NCBI RefSeq assembly: GCF_900104785.1
Contig: NZ_LT629733.1
Span: 2,140,501 to 2,204,500 of the forward strand
Reading direction: 5' to 3'
Origin: Formosa sp. Hel1_31_208
GTDB lineage: Bacteria; Bacteroidota; Bacteroidia; Flavobacteriales; Flavobacteriaceae
DNA length: 64,000 nucleotides
The notes beneath the pieces were generated by a model. That model was not told where the DNA came from. It did not search any database and worked only from the letters and a program-made list of their open reading frames with translations. The translations under genes were made by a program, and so were the position numbers. Position 1 is the stretch's first letter. Every line of letters begins with the position of its first letter. This document shows positions 53,544-63,220 of the stretch, piece after piece.

Positions 53544-55577
53544 TTAAATTAGTCCGTTATATTTTCTCATAAACCACTCAGCAGCCAGTGATAGCGCAAT
53601 AAGTGCGAGTAAATATTTCCAATCAATCAAAGGTACGACTTTTTTAGTGCTTTTTTGAATGATCGTGAATCGAGAATCCGTTAATAAATCGTTAATAACA
53701 GACGATGTGTTATCAATGAAATAGGCTTGACCATTACTGTTTTCGGCAAGACTATTCAGTTTAGTGACATTAGCATTTAAGAATTGTTGTTCAACATTAT
53801 AATCCAGTATTTTCAAGACTCCAGATTTAGACATGTTTTCATTTGAGACACTCACCGTAAAGTTGTAATCTCCAGGTTCTAATCCGCTAAGATCAACTTC
53901 ATAGTTTGTGTTTTTAAGTACGAATGGGAATACTTTTTCGCTTCCGCTATCAGTATTTGTGAGTGTGATAGTCAGATTAGCATTGGCATCAAACTCATAA
54001 TTCTTATTAAAGAATTGAGCTGACATAAGAATATTATCATTTCCATTATAAAATGATTCATGAATTACATTGAGTCGAGTGCGACGTTTGTTTGTGCTTA
54101 AATACTGAACAAGCTTCCCTATAAAATTATCAAAAGAATTAAATGAATCTTCACTTATATATGTTTGCGCTCTCCATCTCCAAATACCTTCACCCAGTAT
54201 TAGTGCTTCTCGCTTTTCATTGATTTCAAAAGTAGCGAATAAAGGTTCATCTATTTCGGTACCATTAATCGTTTTATAGAGGATGGTTTGAAAGGGAACT
54301 GTAAATGACGTTTCACCAAATGCTGCCTTTAGTGGTGGGAATTCACTGAAATTTAAATTATCAACTATAAATGTCGAATAATTCTGATTTAATGTGGCTT
54401 GATAGTCTTCTGTTTGATTTGTTTGCTCTTGTTTATAATAGGTTTGAAGTTGATTTAATAGCGACCAATTCGTCTGAGTTCCGGCAATAACAATTTTATT
54501 GAGTTTTAACTTGTCAATCTCTTTAAAGAGTGCCCTAAAATTATTGGTTGGCTGGTAAACCACTACCAATTGAAATTCGCTAGATTTTTTCAGAAACGCT
54601 CTACTTGTTAAAATTTCCGCTTGTCGCTGTTCATTGGATTCTATAGATTTCTTTAGAGCACCTAGGTCTGGATGCACTATATTTGACACGATTGCTACGT
54701 TAGTTTTTTGATCAATAACTTCTACTGCAAAGCTTTTAACGTTATTAATTGTATTCTTTTCATTAGATATTGGAACGACTTCAGCTTTAAAACTAGTCAC
54801 GCCAACGCGATTCGCTGGCAAGGTTAAATTAACAATTTGTGAGGTTTCAGTTTTACTAAATGCGATAGGCTGAGAAAAAACTGTGGTATTGCCAACTGTA
54901 ATGCGCAGTTGGGTGTTCACCTTTGAGTTCCCATTGTAAGTTGCAATGATTTCAACGGGGAATTTATTTTTTAAATAGGCATAGCGATTAACATTTAGCT
55001 GTTGTATTTTAATGTCGGTATACGTAGTGGTGTCACCCAATATAATAGGAAATACTGCTTGTTTATAGCGCTTAGTGAGATAGGCATAATCATTTCCGTA
55101 GGTTTGATTTCCATCGGAAATAAGCAGCGTTGGAGCAATAGAATTGTTATACACTTCTGATAAACGCTTAAAAACTAATGCCAAATTGGACTGCTTTTCA
55201 GTAAAGGACAACGAATCGGAAGCGGTTACTATTTTTCCAAATGTGTATAACTCTACATTGAAATTCTCGTTTAATGCTTTATTGTCTTTTAATACATTTA
55301 TAAAATTGGTGGCGTTTTGCGACTGATTGAGATAACTAATAGATTCTGAATTATCAATAGCAATTACCAAATTTGGTTTTTCATTGTAATAAGTGACCTT
55401 ATCAAACTTAGGATTGATGATTAATAAAAAAACAGCAAATAGCGTGACAAAACGTAAAATCGTCAAAATATAGGCGCGTTTACCTTTTATTTTAGATTGA
55501 TATGCGTACTGAAAAAGCGCTAGTGATAGCGCTATAATTCCTGCAAGTAATATGTAAACTATTGAGTCTGTCGGCAA
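53544..55577 (-). CDS. Membrane-anchored VWA-domain protein
   Basis: The 677-residue protein has two N-terminal transmembrane helices (5-24 and 34-54) and one near the C-terminus (about 652-668). The VWA domain follows the second helix; its MIDAS metal site is visible as AIDNSESIS, with the later acidic segment LLISDGNQTYG. A middle region (VAIVSNIVHPDLGALKKS) has a GATase-like Rossmann alternation, common in BatA/YfbK-like membrane VWA proteins. It lies 3 bp downstream of the secreted-protein gene and 11 bp before the SPFH gene, implying an envelope complex. Function is unknown. Confidence 0.8.
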   Translation of the reverse strand: MPTDSIVYILLAGIIALSLALFQYAYQSKIKGKRAYILTILRFVTLFAVFLLIINPKFDKVTYYNEKPNLVIAIDNSESISYLNQSQNATNFINVLKDNKALNENFNVELYTFGKIVTASDSLSFTEKQSNLALVFKRLSEVYNNSIAPTLLISDGNQTYGNDYAYLTKRYKQAVFPIILGDTTTYTDIKIQQLNVNRYAYLKNKFPVEIIATYNGNSKVNTQLRITVGNTTVFSQPIAFSKTETSQIVNLTLPANRVGVTSFKAEVVPISNEKNTINNVKSFAVEVIDQKTNVAIVSNIVHPDLGALKKSIESNEQRQAEILTSRAFLKKSSEFQLVVVYQPTNNFRALFKEIDKLKLNKIVIAGTQTNWSLLNQLQTYYKQEQTNQTEDYQATLNQNYSTFIVDNLNFSEFPPLKAAFGETSFTVPFQTILYKTINGTEIDEPLFATFEINEKREALILGEGIWRWRAQTYISEDSFNSFDNFIGKLVQYLSTNKRRTRLNVIHESFYNGNDNILMSAQFFNKNYEFDANANLTITLTNTDSGSEKVFPFVLKNTNYEVDLSGLEPGDYNFTVSVSNENMSKSGVLKILDYNVEQQFLNANVTKLNSLAENSNGQAYFIDNTSSVINDLLTDSRFTIIQKSTKKVVPLIDWKYLLALIALSLAAEWFMRKYNGLI

Positions 55578-55580
55578 TGT

Positions 55581-56120
55581 TTATTTTACTTTAATGAGTT
55601 CAAATGATTCTTGAAATTTCTTAATGCTAGTATTTTTATCATTTTCAGGGGTACAAATGACCTGAGTTATATATATCATATTTTCAACAAGGTAAGCATT
55701 AAGGTAAAGAAAAGCACCGGTAATTTCAATCTTAACATATCTTGCTGGATAATTATTAAAGGAGACACTTTCATCATAAATTTTGGTGCCTTGCACATTG
55801 GTTACAGCTCCTTCTATTGCGCCATCCAAAACGTTTTTTATAAAGTCATCAGTTGCATCAATAAATCCTTCACCTGGATATTCTGATCTTATCACGCTAT
55901 ATATTAAATTGTCATCATCTTCAGTATTAGGCGTTGCCATGGCCATTTTCATCTGCAATTCTCCAACCGCAGTTGAAACACCTTGGGTTTGAAACTCCGG
56001 CTCTACTGGAAACCTTGCGCTATACCCTAATTCAGTTGATTTATATGTTATCCATTCCTGTGCATCAACAATTAAAGTTGACATAGAAACAAGCAATAAG
56101 GTAAAAATGATTTTTTTCAT
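55581..56120 (-). CDS. Secreted/periplasmic protein, unknown function
   Basis: About 179 residues with a signal peptide MKKIIFTLLLVSMSTLIVDAQ. The mature part (EWITYKSTELGYSARFPVEPEF) resembles periplasmic beta-rich proteins with a PsbP/YcaO-like or DUF1795 look, but no family is certain. The frame runs upstream to 56156, overlapping fabG by 26 bp; the ATG at 56120 gives the proper signal sequence and is chosen. Coupled to the VWA gene (3-bp gap). Confidence 0.72.
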   Translation of the reverse strand: MKKIIFTLLLVSMSTLIVDAQEWITYKSTELGYSARFPVEPEFQTQGVSTAVGELQMKMAMATPNTEDDDNLIYSVIRSEYPGEGFIDATDDFIKNVLDGAIEGAVTNVQGTKIYDESVSFNNYPARYVKIEITGAFLYLNAYLVENMIYITQVICTPENDKNTSIKKFQESFELIKVK

Positions 56121-56130
56121 GTGGTTACCA

Positions 56131-56877
56131 TTAGGTGAGCATTCCACCATCAACATTCAATGTTTGACCGGTCACATAGGCACTCATATCACTTGCTAAA
56201 AATACACAAGCATTGGCAATATCTTCGGGTGTGCCTCCACGTTTTAGAGGAATTGCATTACGCCAACCTTTGACCGTATCTTCGTCTAACTTAGCCGTCA
56301 TTTCAGTTTCAATAAACCCTGGTGCAATCACATTGCTTCTGATGTTTCTTGAACCCAGTTCTAAAGCCACAGATTTTGAAAACCCTATTATACCTGCTTT
56401 AGAGGCTGCATAATTGGTTTGACCAGCATTTCCTTTCACACCTACAACAGAACTCATATTAATGATAGAACCTTTTCGTTGTTTTAGCATGGTGCGTTGC
56501 ACGGCTTTAGTCATATTAAACACCGATTTTAAGTTGACTTCAATAACTTTATCAAAATCATCTTCGCCCATTCTCATGAGAAGATTGTCTTTAGTTATTC
56601 CTGCATTATTAACTAGGATATCAATACTTCCAAATTCTGCAAGTACATCCTCAGCTAACTTTTGAGCATCGTCAAAATTTGCGGCATTACTTTGATAGCC
56701 TTTGGCTTTAATTCCTAGACTATTCAATTCATTTTCTAATGTATTTGCTGCTTCTACTGAAGAACTATATGTAAACGCTACATTCGCACCATGTTGTGCA
56801 AAAACTTCCGCAATACCTTTCCCGATTCCTCGGCTGGCACCTGTTATTATGGCCGTTTTTCCTTCTAAAAGTTTCAT
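56131..56877 (-). CDS. fabG: 3-oxoacyl-[acyl-carrier-protein] reductase
   Basis: This 248-residue short-chain dehydrogenase carries out the NADPH-dependent reduction step of fatty acid elongation. Motifs are TGASRGIGKGIAEVF (coenzyme), NNAGITKDN and the catalytic Ser with YAASKAG, where YxxxK provides Tyr and Lys. The C-terminal GGMLT is typical. It lies upstream of the secreted-protein and VWA genes; a terminator upstream separates it from sucD. Confidence 0.97.
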   Translation of the reverse strand: MKLLEGKTAIITGASRGIGKGIAEVFAQHGANVAFTYSSSVEAANTLENELNSLGIKAKGYQSNAANFDDAQKLAEDVLAEFGSIDILVNNAGITKDNLLMRMGEDDFDKVIEVNLKSVFNMTKAVQRTMLKQRKGSIINMSSVVGVKGNAGQTNYAASKAGIIGFSKSVALELGSRNIRSNVIAPGFIETEMTAKLDEDTVKGWRNAIPLKRGGTPEDIANACVFLASDMSAYVTGQTLNVDGGMLT

Positions 56878-56933
56878 TTATATTTTTTAAATTAGTTAGT
56901 ACTCAAATATAGCAATTACAAATTGCAAGAAAT

Positions 56934-56965
56934 AAAAAAACCTCACAAAATGTTGTGAGGTTTTT
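56934..56965 (-). terminator. Intrinsic terminator after sucD
   Basis: The stem AAAAACCTCACA / TGTGAGGTTTTT has a 6-nt loop and a seven-base T run on the minus strand. It lies 18 bp downstream of the sucD stop and before fabG. Confidence 0.85.
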
Positions 56966-56982
56966 AACAATATCGTGTTGTT

Positions 56983-57855
56983 TTAGCCTAAGACTTCAGC
57001 TACTTTTTTTCCTATTTCGGCAGGAGATTCAACAACGTGAATTCCGCACGTTCTCATAATCGCTTTTTTAGCTTGAGCAGTATCATCACTACCTCCTACA
57101 ATAGCACCTGCATGTCCCATTGTGCGTCCAGCAGGAGCAGTTTCGCCGGCAATAAATCCTACGATAGGTTTTTTGCTTCCGCTATTTTGATACCATTTTG
57201 CAGCATCGGCTTCTAATTGTCCACCAATTTCACCAATCATCACCACACATTCTGTTTCTGGATCATTAATTAACAATTCTACTGCTTCTTTTGTTGTTGT
57301 TCCAATGATAGGGTCACCACCAATTCCGATAGCTGTAGTTATTCCTAGTCCTTGTTTTACTACTTGGTCTGCCGCCTCATAAGTTAATGTTCCTGATTTA
57401 GAAACAATACCTACCTTTCCTTTTTTAAATACAAAACCTGGCATAATGCCTACTTTTGCTTCACCGGGTGTAATCACTCCAGGGCAGTTAGGACCTACCA
57501 ATCGGCAGTCTCTATCTTTTATATAATCTGAGGCTTTAATCATATCGGCTACAGGAATGCCTTCAGTAATTGTAATAATTACTTTGATTCCAGCATCAGC
57601 AGCTTCCATAATTGCATCTGCAGCAAACGCTGGTGGAACGAAAATAATTGTTGTATCGGCACCAACTTCTTTCACTGCTTCGGCAACGGTATTAAATACA
57701 GGTTTATCTAAATGAGTTTGTCCTCCTTTACCAGGTGTGACACCACCAACAACGTTAGTTCCGTACTCAATCATTTGACCTGCATGGAATGTCCCTTCAC
57801 TTCCCGTAAAACCTTGAACAATTATTTTTGAATCTTTATTAACTAAAACGCTCAT
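56983..57855 (-). CDS. sucD: Succinate-CoA ligase, ADP-forming, alpha subunit
   Basis: This 290-residue TCA-cycle subunit carries the phosphorylated active-site His in [11 protein letters not shown] (about residue 246) and the CoA-binding Rossmann segment near the N-terminus ([13 protein letters not shown]). The region [18 protein letters not shown] is conserved. The beta subunit gene sucC is not adjacent in this window. Monocistronic, with its own terminator. Confidence 0.97.
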   Translation of the reverse strand: MSVLVNKDSKIIVQGFTGSEGTFHAGQMIEYGTNVVGGVTPGKGGQTHLDKPVFNTVAEAVKEVGADTTIIFVPPAFAADAIMEAADAGIKVIITITEGIPVADMIKASDYIKDRDCRLVGPNCPGVITPGEAKVGIMPGFVFKKGKVGIVSKSGTLTYEAADQVVKQGLGITTAIGIGGDPIIGTTTKEAVELLINDPETECVVMIGEIGGQLEADAAKWYQNSGSKKPIVGFIAGETAPAGRTMGHAGAIVGGSDDTAQAKKAIMRTCGIHVVESPAEIGKKVAEVLG

Positions 57856-57958
57856 TTGTGTTTGTTTTATTTGTTTTGAATTTGACTATTAACCTGAAAT
57901 TTGTAATGTAAATTTCGTTGTGCAAAAGTAAGATTTTGAATATGATTTTTAAAAGTTT

Positions 57959-58363
57959 TTAAACTTTTATTTCGGCATAAGAATTTAAACTCTCAGAACT
58001 ATCATCAGCTAACTGACTCATCTCGTAGCATCGGTAAAGTTTTTGATCTCTCACTTCCCAAATAGAAATGAAATGTGCTAGAGCATCTTCTTTCTCAGAT
58101 CGTTCAATAGGGGTTCCATAAATGGTATAACGCGCCGCAACCGTATTGCCATCTTGAAGTAAATGACTTATTCTGTAGTTAAAGGATAAATAGGCTTTCT
58201 TTAAGCCGTCAAGCATAGCAGCGATACCGTCATAATCTAAGGACTTAAAACCTTTGCTACTGTTCCAATACAGTTGACAATCTTTGTGAATTAAATCCAT
58301 CGCTTTATCAGATTTCGCTAAATCTAAATCGTAAAATGCTTTAACTGTTTCTTTTGGAGTCAT
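57959..58363 (-). CDS. SnoaL-like/NTF2-fold protein
   Basis: The 134-residue small alpha+beta barrel has the SnoaL/NTF2 pattern (VKAFYDLDLAKSDKAMDLIHKDCQLYWNSSKGF, alternating strands, C-terminal IWEVRDQKLYRCYEM). Members bind small ligands or act as cyclases or isomerases; the role here is unknown. The ATG abuts the stop codon of the second LpxD-like gene directly, so it ends the lipid A operon. Confidence 0.75.
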   Translation of the reverse strand: MTPKETVKAFYDLDLAKSDKAMDLIHKDCQLYWNSSKGFKSLDYDGIAAMLDGLKKAYLSFNYRISHLLQDGNTVAARYTIYGTPIERSEKEDALAHFISIWEVRDQKLYRCYEMSQLADDSSESLNSYAEIKV

Positions 58364-59299
58364 TTATAAGTTTTTTAGTTTTTCAAGAATTTCAGGGATC
58401 TTTCTAATTGCAGCAATTTCTTTGTATTTACTTCTGAAATCATCTGCAGGAATTCCAAAATAGCTTTTATGACCTTCCAATGACTTACTCACTCCTGCTT
58501 TTGCAGAAATAACTGCTTTTTTTCCGATGGTAATTCCACTTGTGATGCCGACTTGTCCCCAAATTGTCACTTCATCTTCAATAATCACGCAACCTGCAAT
58601 GCCAACTTGAGAAGCAATGAGGCATTTTTTTCCAATGACAGTATCATGTCCAATTTGAATTTGGTTATCAAGTTTAGACCCTTCGCCAATTATCGTATCA
58701 GCTGTTACACCTTTATCAATGGTACATAATGCACCAATATCTACATTATTTTCTATAACCACGCGACCACCGGAACGCAATTGATCAAAGCCTTCTGGGC
58801 GATTCTTATAGTAAAATGCACTAGCACCTAAAATTGCACCAGCATGAATTGTAACATGGTCCCCTATAATGGTGTCATCATAAATACTCACGTTGGAATG
58901 AATGATACAATTATCGCCAATTGTTACATTATTTCCTACAAAACAATTAGGTTGAATTATTGTGTTTTTACCAATTTTGGCCGATAATGAAATCGCAGTA
59001 TTAGATGATTGAAATGGTTTAAAGTGAAGTGTTAATGTATTAAAATCTCTAAACGGATCATCACTAATTAGAAGTGCTTTTCCTTCAGGACAATCTACTT
59101 TTTTATTTATCAGTATAATAGTAGCAGCAGACTCAAGGGCTTTATCGTAATATTTGGGATGATCTACAAACACGATATCTCCGGGTTCTACAACATGAAT
59201 TTCGTTCATTCCTAAAACAGGAAAATCATCTGGGCCTATATATTCCGTTGCAATAATAGTTGCAATTTCTTTGAGTGTGTGAGTCTTTGGGAATTTCAT
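58364..59299 (-). CDS. LpxD-like UDP-3-O-acylglucosamine N-acyltransferase (second copy)
   Basis: This 311-residue left-handed beta-helix acyltransferase has about ten hexapeptide repeats in the middle ([30 protein letters not shown]...) and the catalytic-region motif [15 protein letters not shown], where His corresponds to the LpxD base. It is shorter than canonical LpxD (about 340) and divergent in the N-terminal domain. It is the second LpxD-type gene of this operon and probably acylates a different sugar or uses a different acyl-ACP. Start 2 bp after efp. Confidence 0.85.
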   Translation of the reverse strand: MKFPKTHTLKEIATIIATEYIGPDDFPVLGMNEIHVVEPGDIVFVDHPKYYDKALESAATIILINKKVDCPEGKALLISDDPFRDFNTLTLHFKPFQSSNTAISLSAKIGKNTIIQPNCFVGNNVTIGDNCIIHSNVSIYDDTIIGDHVTIHAGAILGASAFYYKNRPEGFDQLRSGGRVVIENNVDIGALCTIDKGVTADTIIGEGSKLDNQIQIGHDTVIGKKCLIASQVGIAGCVIIEDEVTIWGQVGITSGITIGKKAVISAKAGVSKSLEGHKSYFGIPADDFRSKYKEIAAIRKIPEILEKLKNL

Positions 59300-59301
59300 C
59301 C

Positions 59302-59868
59302 TTATTCCTTGATACGTTCTTTATACGTTCCTTTATCGGTTTCAATTTTAATTTTGTCTCCTTCATTAATAAATAATGGGACATTAACCGATGCTCCTGT
59401 TTCAACCGTAGCAGGCTTGGTTGCATTTGTTGCCGTATTACCTTTTACCCCTGGCTCTGTAGCTGTGACTTCAAGAATAACACTTGCAGGCATATCTACT
59501 GACAACGGCATATTGTCTTCGGTATTGATCAACACTGTAACAACTTCACCTTCTTTCATTAGGTCTGGTCTGTCAAGAGCAGCCTCAAGCAAACGAATTT
59601 GCGTATAATCTGCCTCATTCATAAAATGATAGAATTCTCCGTCGTTGTATAGATATTGAAACTTATGTGTTTCAACACGCACATCTTCGATTTTATGTCC
59701 TGCAGAAAAGGTATTATCTAAGACCTTTCCGGTTGTAACACTTTTCATTTTTGTTCTAACAAAAGCAGGGCCTTTACCCGGTTTTACGTGTAAAAATTCT
59801 ATTATTTTATAGATATCGTGATTGTATCTAATGCATAATCCATTTCTGATATCTGATGTTGTTGCCAT
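59302..59868 (-). CDS. efp: Translation elongation factor P
   Basis: The 188-residue protein rescues ribosomes stalled at polyproline. The KOW-like N-domain has the functional loop [14 protein letters not shown] with the modifiable Lys between the two Gly. The OB domains follow ([16 protein letters not shown]). Embedded in the lipid A operon, between lpxA and the second lpxD-like gene, which is a recurrent Bacteroidota arrangement. Modification genes are not adjacent. Confidence 0.97.
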   Translation of the reverse strand: MATTSDIRNGLCIRYNHDIYKIIEFLHVKPGKGPAFVRTKMKSVTTGKVLDNTFSAGHKIEDVRVETHKFQYLYNDGEFYHFMNEADYTQIRLLEAALDRPDLMKEGEVVTVLINTEDNMPLSVDMPASVILEVTATEPGVKGNTATNATKPATVETGASVNVPLFINEGDKIKIETDKGTYKERIKE

Positions 59869-59891
59869 ATGATATTGTTATAATTTTAGTA

Positions 59892-60677
59892 TTAATTTGA
59901 TTTAAAATATCCTTTCATGATTCCTCGATGCGAGTTTTTAATAAACTGCAGGATCTCATCTCGTTCGGGTGTTGCTTGCATTTCAGCTTCAATTAAGTCT
60001 GAAGCCTGGGAATTATTAAAGTTTTTTTGATACAATATGCGGTAAATATCCTGTATTTCTCTGATTTTTTCTGTTGAAAATCCTCTTCGTCGTAGACCTA
60101 CAGAATTAATTCCAACATACGATAATGGTTCACGACCTGCTTTTACGAATGGTGGTACATCTTTTCTCACTAATGACCCACCGGTCACAAACGCATGATT
60201 TCCGATAGAGCAAAACTGATGCACAGCAGTCATTCCTGCTAACACCACATAGTCACCAACTGTGATATGACCTGCTAGAGTGCTATTATTTGAAAAGATA
60301 CAATTATCACCAACCACACAATCGTGAGCGATATGACAATAGGCCATAATCAAACAGTTATTACCAATTATTGTTTTCATTCTATCAGTGGTTCCGCGAT
60401 TTATCGTAACACACTCTCTTATAGTAACATTATCCCCAATTATTGTAAGTGTATCTTCATCATCAAATTTAAGATCTTGTGGTACTGCGGAAATAACTGA
60501 TCCTGGAAAAATATTACAATTTTTTCCAATACGAGCACCTTCCATAATTGTGACATTACTGCCAATCCAAGTTCCTTCACCAATAGTGACATTACTATAA
60601 ATTGTTGTAAACGGTTCTATGACTACATTCTTAGCTATTTTTGCTCCAGGATGTACGTATGCTAATGGTTGGTTCAT
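59892..60677 (-). CDS. lpxA: UDP-N-acetylglucosamine acyltransferase
   Basis: This 261-residue left-handed beta-helix enzyme performs the first acylation of lipid A synthesis. It has hexapeptide repeats, the catalytic His in MAYCHIAHDCVVGDNCIFSN, and a helical C-terminal region (LRRRGFSTEKIREIQDIYRILYQ) typical of LpxA. Trimer in the cytoplasm. 90 bp after lpxC/fabZ. Confidence 0.97.
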   Translation of the reverse strand: MNQPLAYVHPGAKIAKNVVIEPFTTIYSNVTIGEGTWIGSNVTIMEGARIGKNCNIFPGSVISAVPQDLKFDDEDTLTIIGDNVTIRECVTINRGTTDRMKTIIGNNCLIMAYCHIAHDCVVGDNCIFSNNSTLAGHITVGDYVVLAGMTAVHQFCSIGNHAFVTGGSLVRKDVPPFVKAGREPLSYVGINSVGLRRRGFSTEKIREIQDIYRILYQKNFNNSQASDLIEAEMQATPERDEILQFIKNSHRGIMKGYFKSN

Positions 60678-60767
60678 TTCTAGGTTTTTATTTTATTCAC
60701 TAAAGTGACATGTGATTTCTAAGACAATTAATAAATTTCATGTTATGTTGTCTATGCTCGGTTCATT

Positions 60768-62174
60768 TTATTTTACTTTTGAAATTTGAGCCATTAATTC
60801 GGCTTCTGCACATAGTTTTCCATTGGCATAGGCATATCCTTGCATATGGCAAATTCCTCTGCGTATAGGTGTAATTAAATCACATTTAAATATCAAGGTA
60901 TCACCGGGTACAACCTTTTGTTTGAATTTAACTTTATCAATCTTCATAAAGAATGTCAAGTAATTTTCAGGATCAGGAACTGTACTCAAGACTAAAATCC
61001 CTCCTGTTTGAGCCATCGCTTCAACGATTAAAACACCAGGCATCACTGGAGCCCCAGGAAAGTGACCTTTAAAGAACTCTTCGTTCATAGTCACATTTTT
61101 CATTCCAATTACATGGGATTCTGAAAGTTCAAATACTTTGTCTAATAGTAAGAATGGCTGTCTGTGCGGCAGCATATCCATGATTTGATTCACATCCATT
61201 AAAGGTGTTTGATTCAAATCTATTTGAGGAACATTATTACGACGTTCGTTTTTAATAATCTTTGATAGTTTTTTAGCAAACTGTGTATTGATGAAGTGAC
61301 CTGGTTTATTAGCAATCACTTTCCCTTTGATACGTGTTCCAATCAATGCCAAATCGCCTACAACATCTAATAATTTATGCCTTGCAGCTTCATTAGGATA
61401 ATGTAAGGTCAAATTATCTAATATCCCATTTGGCTTAATTGCGATTGAATCTTTGTTAAATGCTATTTTTAACTTTTCCATCGTTTCTGGAGATAACTCT
61501 TTATCGACATAAACAATAGCATTATTTAGGTCTCCCCCTTTTATAAGTCCGTGTTCCAGTAACATTTCAAGCTCATGTAAAAAGCTAAATGTTCTCGAAT
61601 CTGAAATGTCATTTTTAAAATCTGAAATACGATTAAGTGTCGCATTTTGTGTTCCAAGAACTTTTGTGCCAAAATCAACCATTGCCGTGATTTGATATTC
61701 TTTAGCTGGCATAACGATCAATTCGCTACCTGATTCTTCATCAGAATAGGAAATGACATCAGAAACGACATATTCTTCTCTAAACTCATCCTGTTCAGTA
61801 ATACCAGCTTTCTCTAATGCTTCCACAAAAAACTTTGAAGAGCCATCCATTATTGGTGGTTCAGAAGCATTCAATTCAACAATAGCATTATCAATATCTA
61901 AACCCACTAAAGCGGCTAATACATGCTCTGATGTTTGAATGGTAACACCATTTTTTTCAAGGCAAGTGCCTCTTTGGGTATTTGTTACATAATTCGCGTC
62001 TGCTTCAATAACTGGTGAACCTTCGAGATCCACTCTTTTAAATGAAAATCCACTATTTACTGGTGCTGGACAAAAGGTAAGTGTTACATCTTTTCCTGTA
62101 TGCAAACCGACACCGGTTAGTGAGACTTGTTTTTCTATCGTCTTTTGTTTGACGTCTGTTTTAATTATTGCCAT
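60768..62174 (-). CDS. lpxC: Bifunctional UDP-3-O-acyl-GlcNAc deacetylase / 3-hydroxyacyl-ACP dehydratase (LpxC-FabZ fusion)
   Basis: This 468-residue fusion has residues 1-315 as LpxC, the committed step of lipid A synthesis, with zinc-binding residues in [15 protein letters not shown] and [14 protein letters not shown]. Residues 320-468 are FabZ, with the hot-dog dehydratase motif [15 protein letters not shown] and catalytic His in [23 protein letters not shown]. The fusion is characteristic of Bacteroidota/Chlorobi and couples deacetylation to acyl-chain supply. It overlaps lpxD by 14 bp. Confidence 0.98.
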   Translation of the reverse strand: MAIIKTDVKQKTIEKQVSLTGVGLHTGKDVTLTFCPAPVNSGFSFKRVDLEGSPVIEADANYVTNTQRGTCLEKNGVTIQTSEHVLAALVGLDIDNAIVELNASEPPIMDGSSKFFVEALEKAGITEQDEFREEYVVSDVISYSDEESGSELIVMPAKEYQITAMVDFGTKVLGTQNATLNRISDFKNDISDSRTFSFLHELEMLLEHGLIKGGDLNNAIVYVDKELSPETMEKLKIAFNKDSIAIKPNGILDNLTLHYPNEAARHKLLDVVGDLALIGTRIKGKVIANKPGHFINTQFAKKLSKIIKNERRNNVPQIDLNQTPLMDVNQIMDMLPHRQPFLLLDKVFELSESHVIGMKNVTMNEEFFKGHFPGAPVMPGVLIVEAMAQTGGILVLSTVPDPENYLTFFMKIDKVKFKQKVVPGDTLIFKCDLITPIRRGICHMQGYAYANGKLCAEAELMAQISKVK

Positions 62175-63189
62175 GTACTTTTTTCTCTAATTCATTGATA
62201 TTCTTCACAATTTTCGGAAGATTTTTAAAATGCACATATGATTTGTTATAGTCTGCTAAATTCAATGCAGGTGAACCTTGTAATATTTCATTATCTTTTA
62301 TATTACCTCCGATTCCAGATTGTGCCTGAATTTTAACATTGTTACCAATCGTGATATGTCCCACAATTCCTACTTGTCCGCCAATTTGGCAATTTTCACC
62401 AATTTTAGTAGACCCAGCAATTCCTGTTTGAGCAGCAATAACGGTATTTTTACCAATTTCAACATTATGAGCAATTTGAATCTGGTTATCGAGTTTCACG
62501 CCTCTTCTTATGATTGTAGACCCTAAAGTTGCTCTATCAATTGTTGTGGCAGCACCAACATCTACAAAGTCCTCAATGATGACATTTCCAATTTGAGGCA
62601 CTTTGCTATACTCTCCTTTTCCGTTAGGTGCAAATCCAAAACCGTCGGCTCCTATGATTGCACCAGAATTAATAACACAATTTTTACCGATTCTACATTC
62701 AGCATATATTTTTGCGCCTGCAAAAACGATGGTATTATCTCCAATAGTAACATTATCACCTACATACGAACCTGGAAAAACCTTTACATTTTTTCCCATA
62801 CTCACATTCTCACCAATATAACTAAACGCTCCAATATAAATATCATCTCCTAATACTGCAGAATCAGAAATAAAAGAAGGCTGTTCAACACCTTGTTTAT
62901 TTAATTTTATCTGATTGTAATACTCTAATAATTTAGAAAACGATTCATAGGCGTCATCTACTTTAATAAGTGTTGTAGAGATCTCATTTTCAGGCTCAAA
63001 AGTTTTATTAACGATGGTAATGGATGCCTTTGTTGAATAAATATACGGCTTATATTTTGGGTTCGCCAAAAAGGTTAAAGATCCTTCTGTACCCTCTTCA
63101 ATCTTTGAAAGCCTAGAAACTTCAATCTCAGGATTACCTATGATTTCCCCTTCTAAAATTCCAGCTATTTGTTGTGCAGTAAAGTTCAT
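62161..63189 (-). CDS. lpxD: UDP-3-O-(3-hydroxymyristoyl)glucosamine N-acyltransferase
   Basis: This 342-residue canonical LpxD has an N-terminal uridine-binding domain (to about 100), and hexapeptide repeats with the catalytic His in [15 protein letters not shown], followed by [11 protein letters not shown]-terminal helical extension ends HGNN. It catalyses the third step of lipid A synthesis. Overlaps lpxC/fabZ by 14 bp; 31 bp after the HD-domain gene. Confidence 0.97.
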   Translation of the reverse strand: MNFTAQQIAGILEGEIIGNPEIEVSRLSKIEEGTEGSLTFLANPKYKPYIYSTKASITIVNKTFEPENEISTTLIKVDDAYESFSKLLEYYNQIKLNKQGVEQPSFISDSAVLGDDIYIGAFSYIGENVSMGKNVKVFPGSYVGDNVTIGDNTIVFAGAKIYAECRIGKNCVINSGAIIGADGFGFAPNGKGEYSKVPQIGNVIIEDFVDVGAATTIDRATLGSTIIRRGVKLDNQIQIAHNVEIGKNTVIAAQTGIAGSTKIGENCQIGGQVGIVGHITIGNNVKIQAQSGIGGNIKDNEILQGSPALNLADYNKSYVHFKNLPKIVKNINELEKKVHGNN

Positions 63190-63220
63190 CCTCGCAAAAA
63201 TAGGAAAAATGTGTTAAAGT

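Noticed and set aside
56121..56156. Upstream extension of the secreted-protein gene
   Set aside because: It would overlap fabG and place 12 polar residues before a normal signal peptide.
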